Part shown: one piece after another, positions 17,270-25,256 of the stretch
Position numbering within the stretch: the stretch's first letter is position 1
How the letters are laid out: every line of letters begins with the position of its first letter
Assembly (NCBI GenBank): GCA_964543125.1
Contig: CAZIWX010000003.1
Span: forward strand, 1-54,447
Origin: CAZIWX01 sp964543125
Lineage (GTDB): Bacteria; Fidelibacterota; UBA8477
DNA: 54,447 nucleotides
Direction: 5' to 3'
The notes under the pieces: model-generated
The model's database searches: none
Seen by the model: the letters and a program-made list of their open reading frames with translations, nothing else
Told to the model about the DNA's origin: nothing
Made by a program: the position numbers and the translations under genes

Positions 17270-17605
17270 GGAGTAAAGTATAGGCTGGAATAGGAGCAGC
17301 CGGTACGGGTTTTTTCATAGGTCCCCGGAACCACTATTCCCGATTGATTTAGCTAAATTATCCAGTAAATTCCTTCACTCGTTCCCGGAAAGCAATCGAT
17401 TGAAAGCTGGCAGCCATATTATTAACCGCGGTAACCGCCTTCTGATTCGGAAGCCCGGTTTACAGCCATTTTTAGCAACGAAACACCGGCCCCGGCCGGG
17501 CTTTATCACCCGGCACCTTAGCGTCATTGAAAAATTATGAAATATGTCCGCTAGTACACAATACTTATCTACTCTTTAAAAGAAGGTTGAGTTTTAAATA
17601 GAATA
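17270..17605. other. Non-coding gap of 336 bp
   Basis: It holds the upstream region of the LptF/G gene and of the small Cys protein. A short CCGGCC/GGCCGG dyad lies near 17482-17498; otherwise I see nothing. Base composition turns AT-rich toward 17600. Confidence 0.5.
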
Positions 17606-17791
17606 ATGGCACCCATTTATAATGATGATGGAACTGAAATAAATCCGGATTTGGTTCCGAAACCCGGTCTTTGCGTGATCTGTAAAAAGCAGGATGATCC
17701 CCATGAAGAGATGCTTTGTACCTTAAACAGATTGGACCAAAAAGATAGTGCTGAATTTAGGTGTTTTGCCTTTGAAAAAATAGCTGACTGA
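17606..17791 (+). CDS. Small cysteine-motif protein
   Basis: A 61-residue protein with a spaced cysteine pattern: CVICKK, EEMLCTLNR and EFRCFAFE. The four cysteines, acidic character and the Phe-rich ending resemble short conserved bacterial proteins of unknown role that probably bind zinc or an Fe-S cluster. AAGGTTGAG lies about 15 bp upstream. Codon use is more AT-rich than in neighbouring genes. It stands alone, so no context informs its function. Confidence 0.6.
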   Translation: MAPIYNDDGTEINPDLVPKPGLCVICKKQDDPHEEMLCTLNRLDQKDSAEFRCFAFEKIAD

Positions 17792-18021
17792 AAAACTGTT
17801 TATACAATTGGGTAATTTTTTAAAAATTAAAGGGGCTGCCAGATGAAAAGAGGTCAATGTTTTTTTACTCCTTATGACGACGCCCGGCTTTGAATCGCTT
17901 GAGTCACTAGAACAAATAATAAGCAGAAAATTATTCCTTTCGCAAATTTCCAGCTTTTCCCTTGCTTAACCCACAAGATAATTTCTTTTATTCCGGTGTC
18001 GACAATCAATCAACTCGCCGG

Positions 18022-18819
18022 CTATCCACCCGGTGGCTTCCTGGTGTGAAGCGAACGGCCGGCCTTGGCGCCCAGCCAATCATAGATGAAATTGGGCATA
18101 TTCCGCAGAATCACGCCCGTTAAGGCCATGCGTCTGGGAAAGGTGAAACGTTTGCGGTGCTTCACAATGGCGCGATACATGCGGTCACCCGCATCCTCCA
18201 GCTCCAGCAGAAACGGCATGGGGAAACGGCTGCCCGCGGTAAGCGGCGTTTTGACGAATCCGGGGCGGATGTCGGTGACGGCAATACCATATCCGGCCAC
18301 CGCGAGGCGTAACGCTTCCAGGTAGGTGATGAGTCCGGCTTTGGTGGCGCTGTAAACCGTACTTTTGGGCAGGCCGCGAAATCCGGCCACACTGGACACC
18401 CCCACCAAATGACCGTGCTTTTGCTCGATCATCTTTTTCGCAAAAAATTCCAGCGTGAGAATCGCCCCGCGCAGGTTCAGGTTAATCACCGTTTTAGCGA
18501 TTGACCAGTTATTATCGCCGGGATAACGCATATTGCCACTCCAGCCAGCATTGGCTATAACCAGATCCAGTCCGCCTGATCCGGACCAGGCTTGTTTGCA
18601 GGACGCTTTTAGTTCAGCCAGCTTGGTGACATCACAGGGTACCGGATGACCCACGCCGCCCAGTTCTTTAATCTCCGCCGCAACTTCATCCAGCTTATCA
18701 GCCGACCGCGCCAACAGCCATATTTCAGCCTGATCGCGTCTGGCAAACTCCAGCGCCAATTGTTTTCCCAGACCGGTGCTGGAACCGGTGATTAAGATTT
18801 TGTGGTAGACACTCACCAT
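18022..18819 (-). CDS. SDR family NAD(P)-dependent oxidoreductase
   Basis: A 265-residue classical short-chain dehydrogenase. The N-terminal Rossmann motif is TGSSTGLG, the NAG-type motif is IANAGWSG, the catalytic serine lies in VSSVAG, and YSATK gives the Tyr and Lys. A C-terminal extension (KHRKRFTFPRRMALTGVILRN) with basic and hydrophobic residues suggests membrane association, as in many DltE/YqjQ-like SDRs. AAAGGTG precedes the ATG. The substrate cannot be told. It is separated from hemL by a terminator. Confidence 0.88.
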   Translation of the reverse strand: MVSVYHKILITGSSTGLGKQLALEFARRDQAEIWLLARSADKLDEVAAEIKELGGVGHPVPCDVTKLAELKASCKQAWSGSGGLDLVIANAGWSGNMRYPGDNNWSIAKTVINLNLRGAILTLEFFAKKMIEQKHGHLVGVSSVAGFRGLPKSTVYSATKAGLITYLEALRLAVAGYGIAVTDIRPGFVKTPLTAGSRFPMPFLLELEDAGDRMYRAIVKHRKRFTFPRRMALTGVILRNMPNFIYDWLGAKAGRSLHTRKPPGG

Positions 18820-18868
18820 ACATCACCTTTCGTTATGGAAAAGCTGAAAATAACCTTTTTGCGTCCAT

Positions 18869-18897
18869 TAAAAAAGCCCGGCATTTAACCGGGCTTT
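18869..18897 (-). terminator. Rho-independent terminator of hemL
   Basis: Read on the minus strand, a perfect 9-bp stem (AAAGCCCGG/CCGGGCTTT) with a 7-nt loop is followed by a run of T. It lies about 20 bp after the hemL stop. Confidence 0.9.
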
Positions 18898-18917
18898 CAG
18901 TGCCAGCCGGACTAAAA

Positions 18918-20207
18918 TCAGAAGATTTCAGCCAACACCGTTTCAGCTTTGGTTAAAGTCTCGTCTAAAATCGCAGCCGTGTGCGCTAACGACATGAATC
19001 CGGCTTCATACTGACTGGGTGCCAGGTAAACGCCCTGTTCCAGCATCCCGTGGAACCAGTGTTTGAACTTCTCTGTGTCACAGTGCGCCACATCCCGGGT
19101 ATTACGAATCCGGCGATCAGTAAAAAACAGCGAAAACATGCTGCCTACCCGGTGTTGGGTCAGTGGATAGCCGTTATTATCGATGATGGTTTGTAATCCG
19201 GAAGCCCAATGGTTACCGAGCGATTCCAATTTGTCGTAGGCAAATTGGTCCAGACGCTTCAGCGTCTCAATACCCGCCGTGACCGCTACCGGATTGCCAC
19301 TGAGGGTTCCGGCCTGGTAAATCGGTCCGGCCGGTGAAACCTGTTCCATAAATTCGCGCTTACCACCATAAGCTCCGATGGGCATTCCCCCGCCAATTAC
19401 TTTTCCAAAAGTAAGGAGGTCCGCAGCTACACCATAAAGCTCGTTTGCGCCGCCCCGGGCCACCCGAAAACCGGTCATGACTTCGTCCAAAATCAGTAAC
19501 GTCCCATTAGCGGAGCAAACGGAGCGCAAATCCTGTAGAAAATTGTCCTGGGGTGGGATGCAGCCCGTATTGCCGTTGATGGGTTCCACAATAACGCCGG
19601 CGATCTGGTTCGGATTGTTCTCAAACAGGACTTTGACCGACTCAATATCGTTGAATTGAGCCAGGAGTGTGTCGGCGGCAGTACCCTTGGTGACGCCGGG
19701 CGAATTGGGTTCACCCAAAGTGAGTGCACCGGAACCGGCCGCGATGAGAAACGAATCGCCGTGACCGTGATAACAGCCATCGAATTTAATGATTTTATCC
19801 CGGCCGGTAACACCACGCGCTACCCGTACCGCGCTCATGGTAGCTTCGGTTCCGCTATTCACCAGCCGCACCATCTCGGCGGACGGCACACGCTCCACGA
19901 TCATCTCCGCCAGTTCGATTTCCAGCTCGGTGGGTGCACCAAAGCTGGTGCCCTTTTGGGCGATTTTCTGAATTGCGACAATAATTTCCGGATGGGCGTG
20001 TCCTAGAATCGTGGGTCCCCAGGAACTCACGAAATCCACATAGCGGTTGCCGTCCGCGTCAAAAATATATGGTCCCTGCCCCTTGGTAATAAATGGCGGT
20101 ATCCCTCCGACGCCCTTAAAGGCTCGCACGGGAGAATTGACGCCACCCGGAATGGTTTTTTGTGCACGGGAGAATAATTCCGCGCTTTTCTTAAAATCGA
20201 TACTCAT
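18918..20207 (-). CDS. hemL: Glutamate-1-semialdehyde 2,1-aminomutase
   Basis: A 429-residue PLP enzyme that makes 5-aminolevulinate from glutamate-1-semialdehyde in the C5 tetrapyrrole route. Signatures: IPGGVNSPVRAF at the N-terminus, VNSGTEATMSAVRVAR, DEVMTGFR, the PLP lysine in LLTFGKVIGGGMPIGAYGG (near residue 267) and a GTLSGNP motif. Length is typical (about 430). GAGGG lies 7 bp before the ATG, and the start overlaps the stop of an upstream frameshifted gene as ATGA. A strong terminator follows, so hemL is last in its transcript. Confidence 0.96.
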   Translation of the reverse strand: MSIDFKKSAELFSRAQKTIPGGVNSPVRAFKGVGGIPPFITKGQGPYIFDADGNRYVDFVSSWGPTILGHAHPEIIVAIQKIAQKGTSFGAPTELEIELAEMIVERVPSAEMVRLVNSGTEATMSAVRVARGVTGRDKIIKFDGCYHGHGDSFLIAAGSGALTLGEPNSPGVTKGTAADTLLAQFNDIESVKVLFENNPNQIAGVIVEPINGNTGCIPPQDNFLQDLRSVCSANGTLLILDEVMTGFRVARGGANELYGVAADLLTFGKVIGGGMPIGAYGGKREFMEQVSPAGPIYQAGTLSGNPVAVTAGIETLKRLDQFAYDKLESLGNHWASGLQTIIDNNGYPLTQHRVGSMFSLFFTDRRIRNTRDVAHCDTEKFKHWFHGMLEQGVYLAPSQYEAGFMSLAHTAAILDETLTKAETVLAEIF

Positions 20208-20498
20208 GAATTGCCCTCGCTGGTTGATAATCCCGGGGCAAGTCTAACCGAATCCACGGGCTGGTGCAAGCTGAACCGGCGAGTTAAAAGAACATTGAAC
20301 GCCACGCGCTCAGAATTGCCGGGAGTTAGATAAAGTGAGTCTGACCGGGCGAAAAGTACCCCGGTGGAAATAGTAACTTGAATTCCCAGCGCCAACACCA
20401 ACAGGCCGGCCCGCCGGTTGTAGGGTTTGCGATACCGGTAATGCTTTGTCTGTTCATAAGCGTTCGCGGTCCGGCGGTTTAGTTTCTGGAAAATCCAT
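20204..20498 (-). pseudogene. Frameshifted small membrane-protein gene coupled to hemL
   Basis: An ATG at 20498 with AGGA 6 bp upstream opens a frame (MDFPETKPPDRERL) that stops at 20454. The -1 frame continues without interruption (YEQTKHYRYRKPYNRRAG, then a hydrophobic segment LLVLALGIQVTIS) to a TGA overlapping the hemL ATG. Removing one T near 20457 joins both parts into a protein of about 97 residues with one transmembrane helix. This can be a true frameshift mutation or a sequencing error. I do not recognise the family. Confidence 0.6.
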
Positions 20499-20607
20499 TT
20501 CAGTTCCTATTTTTTTGAACTTTTACGTGTGTTGAACGCTTTTGTAAAATGCCTCAAGCTGTTCATTTTCAAAAAATTCCGTTTTGATTTTCCTCATATG
20601 CTTCTAT

Positions 20608-20627
20608 ATTTCGCTAATTAACGAAAT
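20608..20627. promoter_or_regulatory. Palindromic operator of the ars operon
   Basis: Perfect 6-bp arms ATTTCG/CGAAAT around an AT-rich 8-bp centre, directly before the ribosome site (GGAG at 20628) of arsR. Position and form fit an ArsR-type autoregulatory operator. Confidence 0.7.
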
Positions 20628-20639
20628 GGAGAATAACAC

Positions 20640-20987
20640 ATGCGCACTATTACCGAAAGATTCAAAGCCCTCTCCGACCCCAACCGGCTTCGGATCCTCA
20701 TGATGCTAAAAACTAAATCGCTATGCGTATGCGAGATCAGCTCGCTTTTGCAACTCGCTAACTCTACCGTCTCCAAACACCTGTCCATCCTGCGGCAAGC
20801 CGGTTTTATCGTGGATGAAAAAGAAGGTCGCTGGGTGAATTATCGTCTGGCAACCGTTGACGAATCACCGGAAGCAAACGGGCTCTTGCCCCAGGTTGCA
20901 GCTTGGTTGGCAAATGACCAAAAAATACAAAACGATCGAGAACTCATGCGCACCATCGATCGTGTCACAATCTGTAGTACCGAATAG
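20640..20987 (+). CDS. arsR: ArsR family metalloregulator
   Basis: A 115-residue winged-helix repressor. SLCVCEISSLL carries the CxC metal(loid)-binding pair on the alpha-3 helix, the classic As(III)/Sb(III) site, followed by the recognition helix NSTVSKHLSILRQAG and wing EGRWVNYRL. It should repress from the palindrome 12 bp upstream until arsenite binds. It is the first gene of a run ending near 24236. A broken second arsR lies at 32805. Confidence 0.92.
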   Translation: MRTITERFKALSDPNRLRILMMLKTKSLCVCEISSLLQLANSTVSKHLSILRQAGFIVDEKEGRWVNYRLATVDESPEANGLLPQVAAWLANDQKIQNDRELMRTIDRVTICSTE

Positions 20988-21007
20988 CTGAATAAGGAAA
21001 TAAATAG

Positions 21008-22312
21008 ATGAATTGGCGTTCTGAGTGGAAACCACTCTTCTTGATTCTGGCTGTTTTTCTAACAGCATATTTTTTACCGGTCACCAGTCCTGCCGTTACC
21101 GCCGGGTTGGCGTCCGGACTGGAGCTGTTACAGTGGTACGCCCGGGAGCATGTGTTGCTGTGCCTGGTGCCGGCCTTTTTTATTGCTGGAACGATTGCCG
21201 TTTTTATCAGTCAGGGTGCGGTGGTCAAATATTTTGGAGCGGGGGCAAAAAAATGGCTCTCCTGTTTGATTGCATCTGTTTCCGGATCGATTCTCGCCGT
21301 GTGTTCCTGTACGGTACTGCCGCTTTTCAGCGGCATTTATAAGCGTGGCGCCGGATTGGGTCCGGCCATCGCCTTTCTTTATTCCGGACCCGCGATCAAT
21401 ATTTTAGCCATCATTCTCACCGCCAGAGTGCTGGGCTTTGAGCTGGGAATCGCCCGGGTAATCGGCGCCGTGGCTTTCAGTGTGATCATCGGGTTATTAA
21501 TGCACCTGCTTTACCGAAAAGAGGAATCCGTACGGGCCGCGGGAAACCTGGCCTTACCAGAAGCTGAGGAAGTCCGGCCGCTGTGGCAAACCGTTACTCA
21601 TTTCGTATTCTTGGTGGCTATCCTGATTTTTGCCACCTGGGGCCGGGACGCAACGGATCACGGTGTTTGGTCCTGGATTTTCCAGCATAAATGGCTTATC
21701 ACCGGCCTGTTCGGATTGGGACTTGGCGCCAGCCTGGTTTTCATTTTGAAGCTTGCCTGGGGGCAGGTTATACTCAGTGCTCTTCCGGTGGTGGTAGTAA
21801 CTATTTTCACCTCAAATCCACTGATTCCCTTTGCTACGGCGGTCATCATGTTGACCATTTTGCTTTCCTTCAGCCGGAATGAACCCGGTGAATGGATGCA
21901 CGAAACCTGGGGCTTTGCCAAACAAATCCTGCCACTGCTAGCCGCCGGTGTCGTTGTGGCCGGTTTTCTCTTAGGATCACCGGAAAATGGCGGCGGCATC
22001 ATTCCCGGTCATTGGATCAGCGACTGGGTCGGCGGGAATTCTGTCTTCTCGAATCTATTCGCCTCCGTGGTGGGCGCTTTTATGTATTTTGCCACGCTCA
22101 CCGAAATCCCCATTCTCCAGGGTTTACTCCATAATGGTATGGGACAAGGTCCGGCATTAGCCTTGCTTCTCGCGGGGCCAGCCTTGTCCCTGCCCAACAT
22201 GTTGGTGATTCGTAGCGTGATTGGTACTAAAAAGACCGGGGTCTATGTGAGCCTGGTTGTGGTCATGGCAACCGGAACCGGACTGATCTTCGGCGCGCTT
22301 CAGGGAGTATAA
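21008..22312 (+). CDS. ArsP/SO_0444-type permease
   Basis: A 434-residue inner-membrane protein with about ten transmembrane helices in two homologous halves (DUF318). The hallmark is AVCSCTVLPLFSGIYKRGAGLGPA near residue 98, where the CxC thiols bind the substrate in ArsP-type transporters; the second half has FATLTEIPILQGLLHNGMGQGPA. Family members export trivalent methylarsenicals or copper/zinc. Position 20 bp after arsR in an operon with arsC points to an arsenic compound. It would work with ACR3 at 26508, which takes inorganic arsenite. Confidence 0.85.
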   Translation: MNWRSEWKPLFLILAVFLTAYFLPVTSPAVTAGLASGLELLQWYAREHVLLCLVPAFFIAGTIAVFISQGAVVKYFGAGAKKWLSCLIASVSGSILAVCSCTVLPLFSGIYKRGAGLGPAIAFLYSGPAINILAIILTARVLGFELGIARVIGAVAFSVIIGLLMHLLYRKEESVRAAGNLALPEAEEVRPLWQTVTHFVFLVAILIFATWGRDATDHGVWSWIFQHKWLITGLFGLGLGASLVFILKLAWGQVILSALPVVVVTIFTSNPLIPFATAVIMLTILLSFSRNEPGEWMHETWGFAKQILPLLAAGVVVAGFLLGSPENGGGIIPGHWISDWVGGNSVFSNLFASVVGAFMYFATLTEIPILQGLLHNGMGQGPALALLLAGPALSLPNMLVIRSVIGTKKTGVYVSLVVVMATGTGLIFGALQGV

Positions 22313-22399
22313 TCACCGGCATAGAGAAAAAGCGCTTTGCTTCATTTAACCAAAAACAAAGCTATCTTGAACCAAAGGACTGAGGAGAAAAGAGTAAAA

Positions 22400-23521
22400 A
22401 TGGGTGTTCAAAAGTATCGGCGGTATGCGGCGAAAATGTTAAACCTGGCCGGCATCACGATTAACGGAAAACAACCGTACGACATGCGGGTCAACAATGA
22501 GAATTTTTACCGCCGGATATTCAGCCGGGGCAGCCTGGGATTGGGAGAATCGTATATGGACGGCTGGTGGGACGCTCCCGCGCTGGACGAATTCTTCTTT
22601 CGCATTTTGCAGGCCCGCCTCGACCGGAAAATCCGGAATTATCCCACGCTGATCCTGCAGGCGGTTTTGACCCGGATTTTCAACCGGCAGGCTGGTAAAA
22701 GAGCGCTCATCATCGGGAAACGCCATTATGACCTCGGCAATGATCTTTTCCAGAGGATGCTGGATAGCGGAATGAATTACAGTTGCGGTTACTGGAAAAA
22801 TGCGGACGGACTGGAAGAGGCGCAATCGGCTAAATTGGATTTAATCTGTCAAAAAATTGGTTTAAAACCGGGGCTAAAGGTGCTGGATATCGGCTGCGGT
22901 TGGGGCGGTTTTGCCAAATTTGCGGCGGAAAAGTATCACGTCGAAGTCGTGGGCATTACCGTTTCGCGGGAGCAGGCTTCCCTGGCCCGGGAACGCTGTC
23001 GCGGTCTGTCCGTTCAAATCCGGTTGCAGGATTACCGCACCCTCCGGGAAAAATTTGACCGGATCGTCTCCGTCGGAATGTTCGAACACGTGGGCTATAA
23101 AAATTATAGCAGTTTTATGCAGGTCGTCCGCCGTTGCCTGAAAAAAGACGGCCTCTTTTTATTACATACCATTGGCGGAAACCAGTCCGTTAAGTCAACC
23201 AATCCCTGGACCGAAAAATACATCTTCCCTAATTCGATGCTACCTTCCGTGGAACAGATCGGTAAAGCGATTAGCGGACTGTTCGTGATGGAAGATTGGC
23301 ACAATTTCGGACCTGACTACGATAAAACTCTAATGGCTTGGTATCAAAATTTTAAGCAAAACTGGCCAAGAATTCGTCAAAACTACGATGAGCGTTTCTT
23401 CCGGATGTGGAAATACTTTCTACTCTCCAGCGCGGGCTCTTTCCGGGCGCGGGTGGATCAATTGTGGGAACTTGTGCTTTCCGTAGAGGGTGTCGTGGGC
23501 GGCGTCCCGGCTATTCGTTGA
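22400..23521 (+). CDS. cfa: Cyclopropane-fatty-acyl-phospholipid synthase
   Basis: A 373-residue SAM-dependent methyltransferase that adds a methylene bridge to unsaturated acyl chains of membrane phospholipids. Seen: an N-terminal lipid-binding part (SLGLGESYMDGWWD), HYDLGNDLF, MNYSCGYW, the SAM site VLDIGCGWGGFAKFAA and VSVGMFEHVG. Length matches E. coli Cfa (382). I chose the ATG at 22400, behind GAGGAG, over 22337. Its place between the arsenic permease and arsC is unusual; cyclopropanation could lower membrane permeability or protect against oxidative damage, but that is inference. Confidence 0.92.
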   Translation: MGVQKYRRYAAKMLNLAGITINGKQPYDMRVNNENFYRRIFSRGSLGLGESYMDGWWDAPALDEFFFRILQARLDRKIRNYPTLILQAVLTRIFNRQAGKRALIIGKRHYDLGNDLFQRMLDSGMNYSCGYWKNADGLEEAQSAKLDLICQKIGLKPGLKVLDIGCGWGGFAKFAAEKYHVEVVGITVSREQASLARERCRGLSVQIRLQDYRTLREKFDRIVSVGMFEHVGYKNYSSFMQVVRRCLKKDGLFLLHTIGGNQSVKSTNPWTEKYIFPNSMLPSVEQIGKAISGLFVMEDWHNFGPDYDKTLMAWYQNFKQNWPRIRQNYDERFFRMWKYFLLSSAGSFRARVDQLWELVLSVEGVVGGVPAIR

Positions 23522-23544
23522 AAACAGGCTCGAAAGGAATATTT

Positions 23545-23997
23545 TTGACCCGGATATTGATTTTATGTACTGGTAATTCATGCCGCAGCCAAATGGCGGA
23601 GGCGTTCTTAAAATCACTTGATGCTAATCTGTCCGTGGTTTCCGCTGGAATCCAACCGGCACGGCAAGTGCACCCCAAAGCAATTCAGGTCATGTCTGAA
23701 ATCGGGTTTGATCTGTCACGGAACACGACGAAACCGGTGGATCGATTTCTGGATCAACCCTTCGATTATGTCATCACCGTGTGTGACCAGGCCCGGGAAA
23801 CCTGCCCGGTGTTTTTGGGTGAAGTAAAACAGCAATTACACATCGGTTTTGATGATCCCGCGGAAGCCACCGGGAATGATGAGGAAATCCTGCGAGTTTT
23901 TCGCCGGGTGCGGGATGAGATCAAAAGCCGTTTGGTTGATTTTTACACAATTTACTTAAGAAAGACAAACCTTGAAGAGAAGGAATTAAAATGCTAA
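23545..23997 (+). CDS. arsC: Thioredoxin-coupled arsenate reductase
   Basis: A 150-residue protein of the low-molecular-weight phosphatase fold. The P-loop C8-x5-R14 (CTGNSCR) and the redox pair C80/C87 (CDQARETCP) are the three cysteines of the S. aureus-type, thioredoxin-dependent ArsC. It reduces As(V) to As(III). I use a TTG start at 23545, because AGGA lies 6 bp upstream and the family begins right at this point; an open frame back to 23407 overlaps cfa and is not credible. The next gene, a mini-thioredoxin, overlaps it by 7 bp and is a likely electron donor. Confidence 0.92.
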   Translation: MTRILILCTGNSCRSQMAEAFLKSLDANLSVVSAGIQPARQVHPKAIQVMSEIGFDLSRNTTKPVDRFLDQPFDYVITVCDQARETCPVFLGEVKQQLHIGFDDPAEATGNDEEILRVFRRVRDEIKSRLVDFYTIYLRKTNLEEKELKC

Positions 23998-24236
23998 AAA
24001 TTCAAGTTGTAGGCTCCGGTTGCCCGAACTGCCAGAAATTGGAAGCACTTTGCCGGGAAGTCATTTCAAAAAATGCGTTGGATGCTGAAATTGAAAAAGT
24101 CACCGACTTCAACCGGTTCGCGGCACTGGGTGTTTTTATGACTCCGGGGTTAATTATCAACGGCAAGCTCTTGAGTATGGGCAGGATCCCCGTCAAGTCA
24201 ACCTTGGAACATTGGATTACTAATTCGGACCGGTGA
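23991..24236 (+). CDS. Mini-thioredoxin (CPNC)
   Basis: An 81-residue thioredoxin-fold protein with C11-P-N-C14 after the first strand and a cis-proline in MTPGLIING. It belongs to the small redox-active disulfide proteins common in arsenic operons. The start lies within arsC (7-bp overlap), so both are made together and it probably reduces ArsC. A close paralog with CSKC is at 30974. Confidence 0.85.
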   Translation: MLKIQVVGSGCPNCQKLEALCREVISKNALDAEIEKVTDFNRFAALGVFMTPGLIINGKLLSMGRIPVKSTLEHWITNSDR

Positions 24237-24240
24237 CGGC

Positions 24241-24411
24241 ATGTCATCAACAACGATCACTTTGGGAGTTCGGTATTTCAACAGTTGTCCAAATTATCGG
24301 CAAATGATCAGCCGGATTGACAAAATTATAAAGCGGGCTCCATTCAGCCGATGCGCCGTGTTAAAAAAAAGCCCGGCTTTCCGGACCGGCTTTTTACCTG
24401 GTGGGAAGTGA
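24241..24411 (+). pseudogene. Fragment of a thioredoxin-like gene
   Basis: An ATG 4 bp after the mini-thioredoxin stop opens a 56-codon frame. The first 30 residues (VRYFNSCPNYRQMISRID) resemble the beginning of small thioredoxin-like proteins with a RYFxxCPN motif. Similarity then stops and the frame runs through the terminator hairpin at 24363. It looks like a truncated relic rather than a working gene. Confidence 0.35.
24363..24396 (+). terminator. Terminator of the arsR-arsP-cfa-arsC operon
   Basis: Run of A, then arms AAAAGCC and GGCTTTTT around a GC-rich centre, followed by TTTTT. It could serve both strands. Confidence 0.65.
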
Positions 24412-24500
24412 TGTTCAGGTTCCATGGATGTCTATCCGAAAAGTGTGCCGGCACCAATAAAAGAGCACAAATTGTACTACGCTGATCAGGAGAACACGGG

Positions 24501-25247
24501 ATGGTTGCCGTCATTTCAATAATCATATTGCTGGCGTCTTTTCTCTTTGCCATGCTGGGTTTAGGGGGAGGTATGGTGTATGTCCCGGTCCTTAAATGGG
24601 CGGGGTTCCCGGTCAAGGAAGTAGCGATACCACTGGGATTGTTACTCAATGGGCTCAATACGCTGCTGGCCCTGATCCCCTTTGCCAGAAAGAAACTGGT
24701 GGACTGGAAAGGTGGACTGGCCATGGCTGCATTCGCCTTTATCGCCGCTCCCCTGGGGGCTTTCACGGCTCGCTTTGTACCGGTAAAGACCCTGCTGGTT
24801 TTGTTTGCTGTTGCCGTGCTGGTTGCCGCTATTCGCATGATCGGCTTTTCCCGTCAACCCGAGCCTGAAACCATCATGTCCCTCAGAAAGCGCTCTCTGA
24901 TCGGTGCCGGTGTGGGCGCTTTTGCCGGTTTCATGGGCGGTATGCTGGGGCTGGGGGGCGGATTCATCATTGCGCCGATCCTGATGTGGATGGGTTACAA
25001 AACCAAGGAAGCTGCCGCAACCACGGCCTTTGTAGTCACTTTTTCATCCCTGTCCGGGTATCTGGGGCATGTAGCCGAAGGTCATTTCAACTGGACCCTG
25101 ACAGGTATTGTCGTCGTTGCAGTCATCATCGGATCCCAGTTAGGTGGATCGTTCATGTCAATCAAAGCTAAGCCCAAAGTCGTCAAAAGGCTCTATGCCA
25201 TTGTTCTGTTTGCCATCACCGTGAAGTTAATCCTAGGTGTATTGTAA
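24501..25247 (+). CDS. TauE/SafE family permease
   Basis: A 248-residue membrane protein of two similar halves. The repeated glycine motif appears as MLGLGGGMVYVPVL (near residue 18) and MLGLGGGFIIAPIL (near 148). It is a shorter, more symmetrical member of the family than the one at 5388. AGGAG lies 9 bp before the ATG. It starts the second block of the island, 9 bp ahead of the porin gene. Substrate unknown; export of sulfite, thiosulfate or another small anion is possible. Confidence 0.85.
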   Translation: MVAVISIIILLASFLFAMLGLGGGMVYVPVLKWAGFPVKEVAIPLGLLLNGLNTLLALIPFARKKLVDWKGGLAMAAFAFIAAPLGAFTARFVPVKTLLVLFAVAVLVAAIRMIGFSRQPEPETIMSLRKRSLIGAGVGAFAGFMGGMLGLGGGFIIAPILMWMGYKTKEAAATTAFVVTFSSLSGYLGHVAEGHFNWTLTGIVVVAVIIGSQLGGSFMSIKAKPKVVKRLYAIVLFAITVKLILGVL

Positions 25248-25256
25248 AGGGTCATC

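Noticed and set aside
23407..23544. N-terminal extension of arsC within cfa
   Set aside because: The cfa frame is genuine to 23521 and the ArsC family starts at the TTG at 23545.
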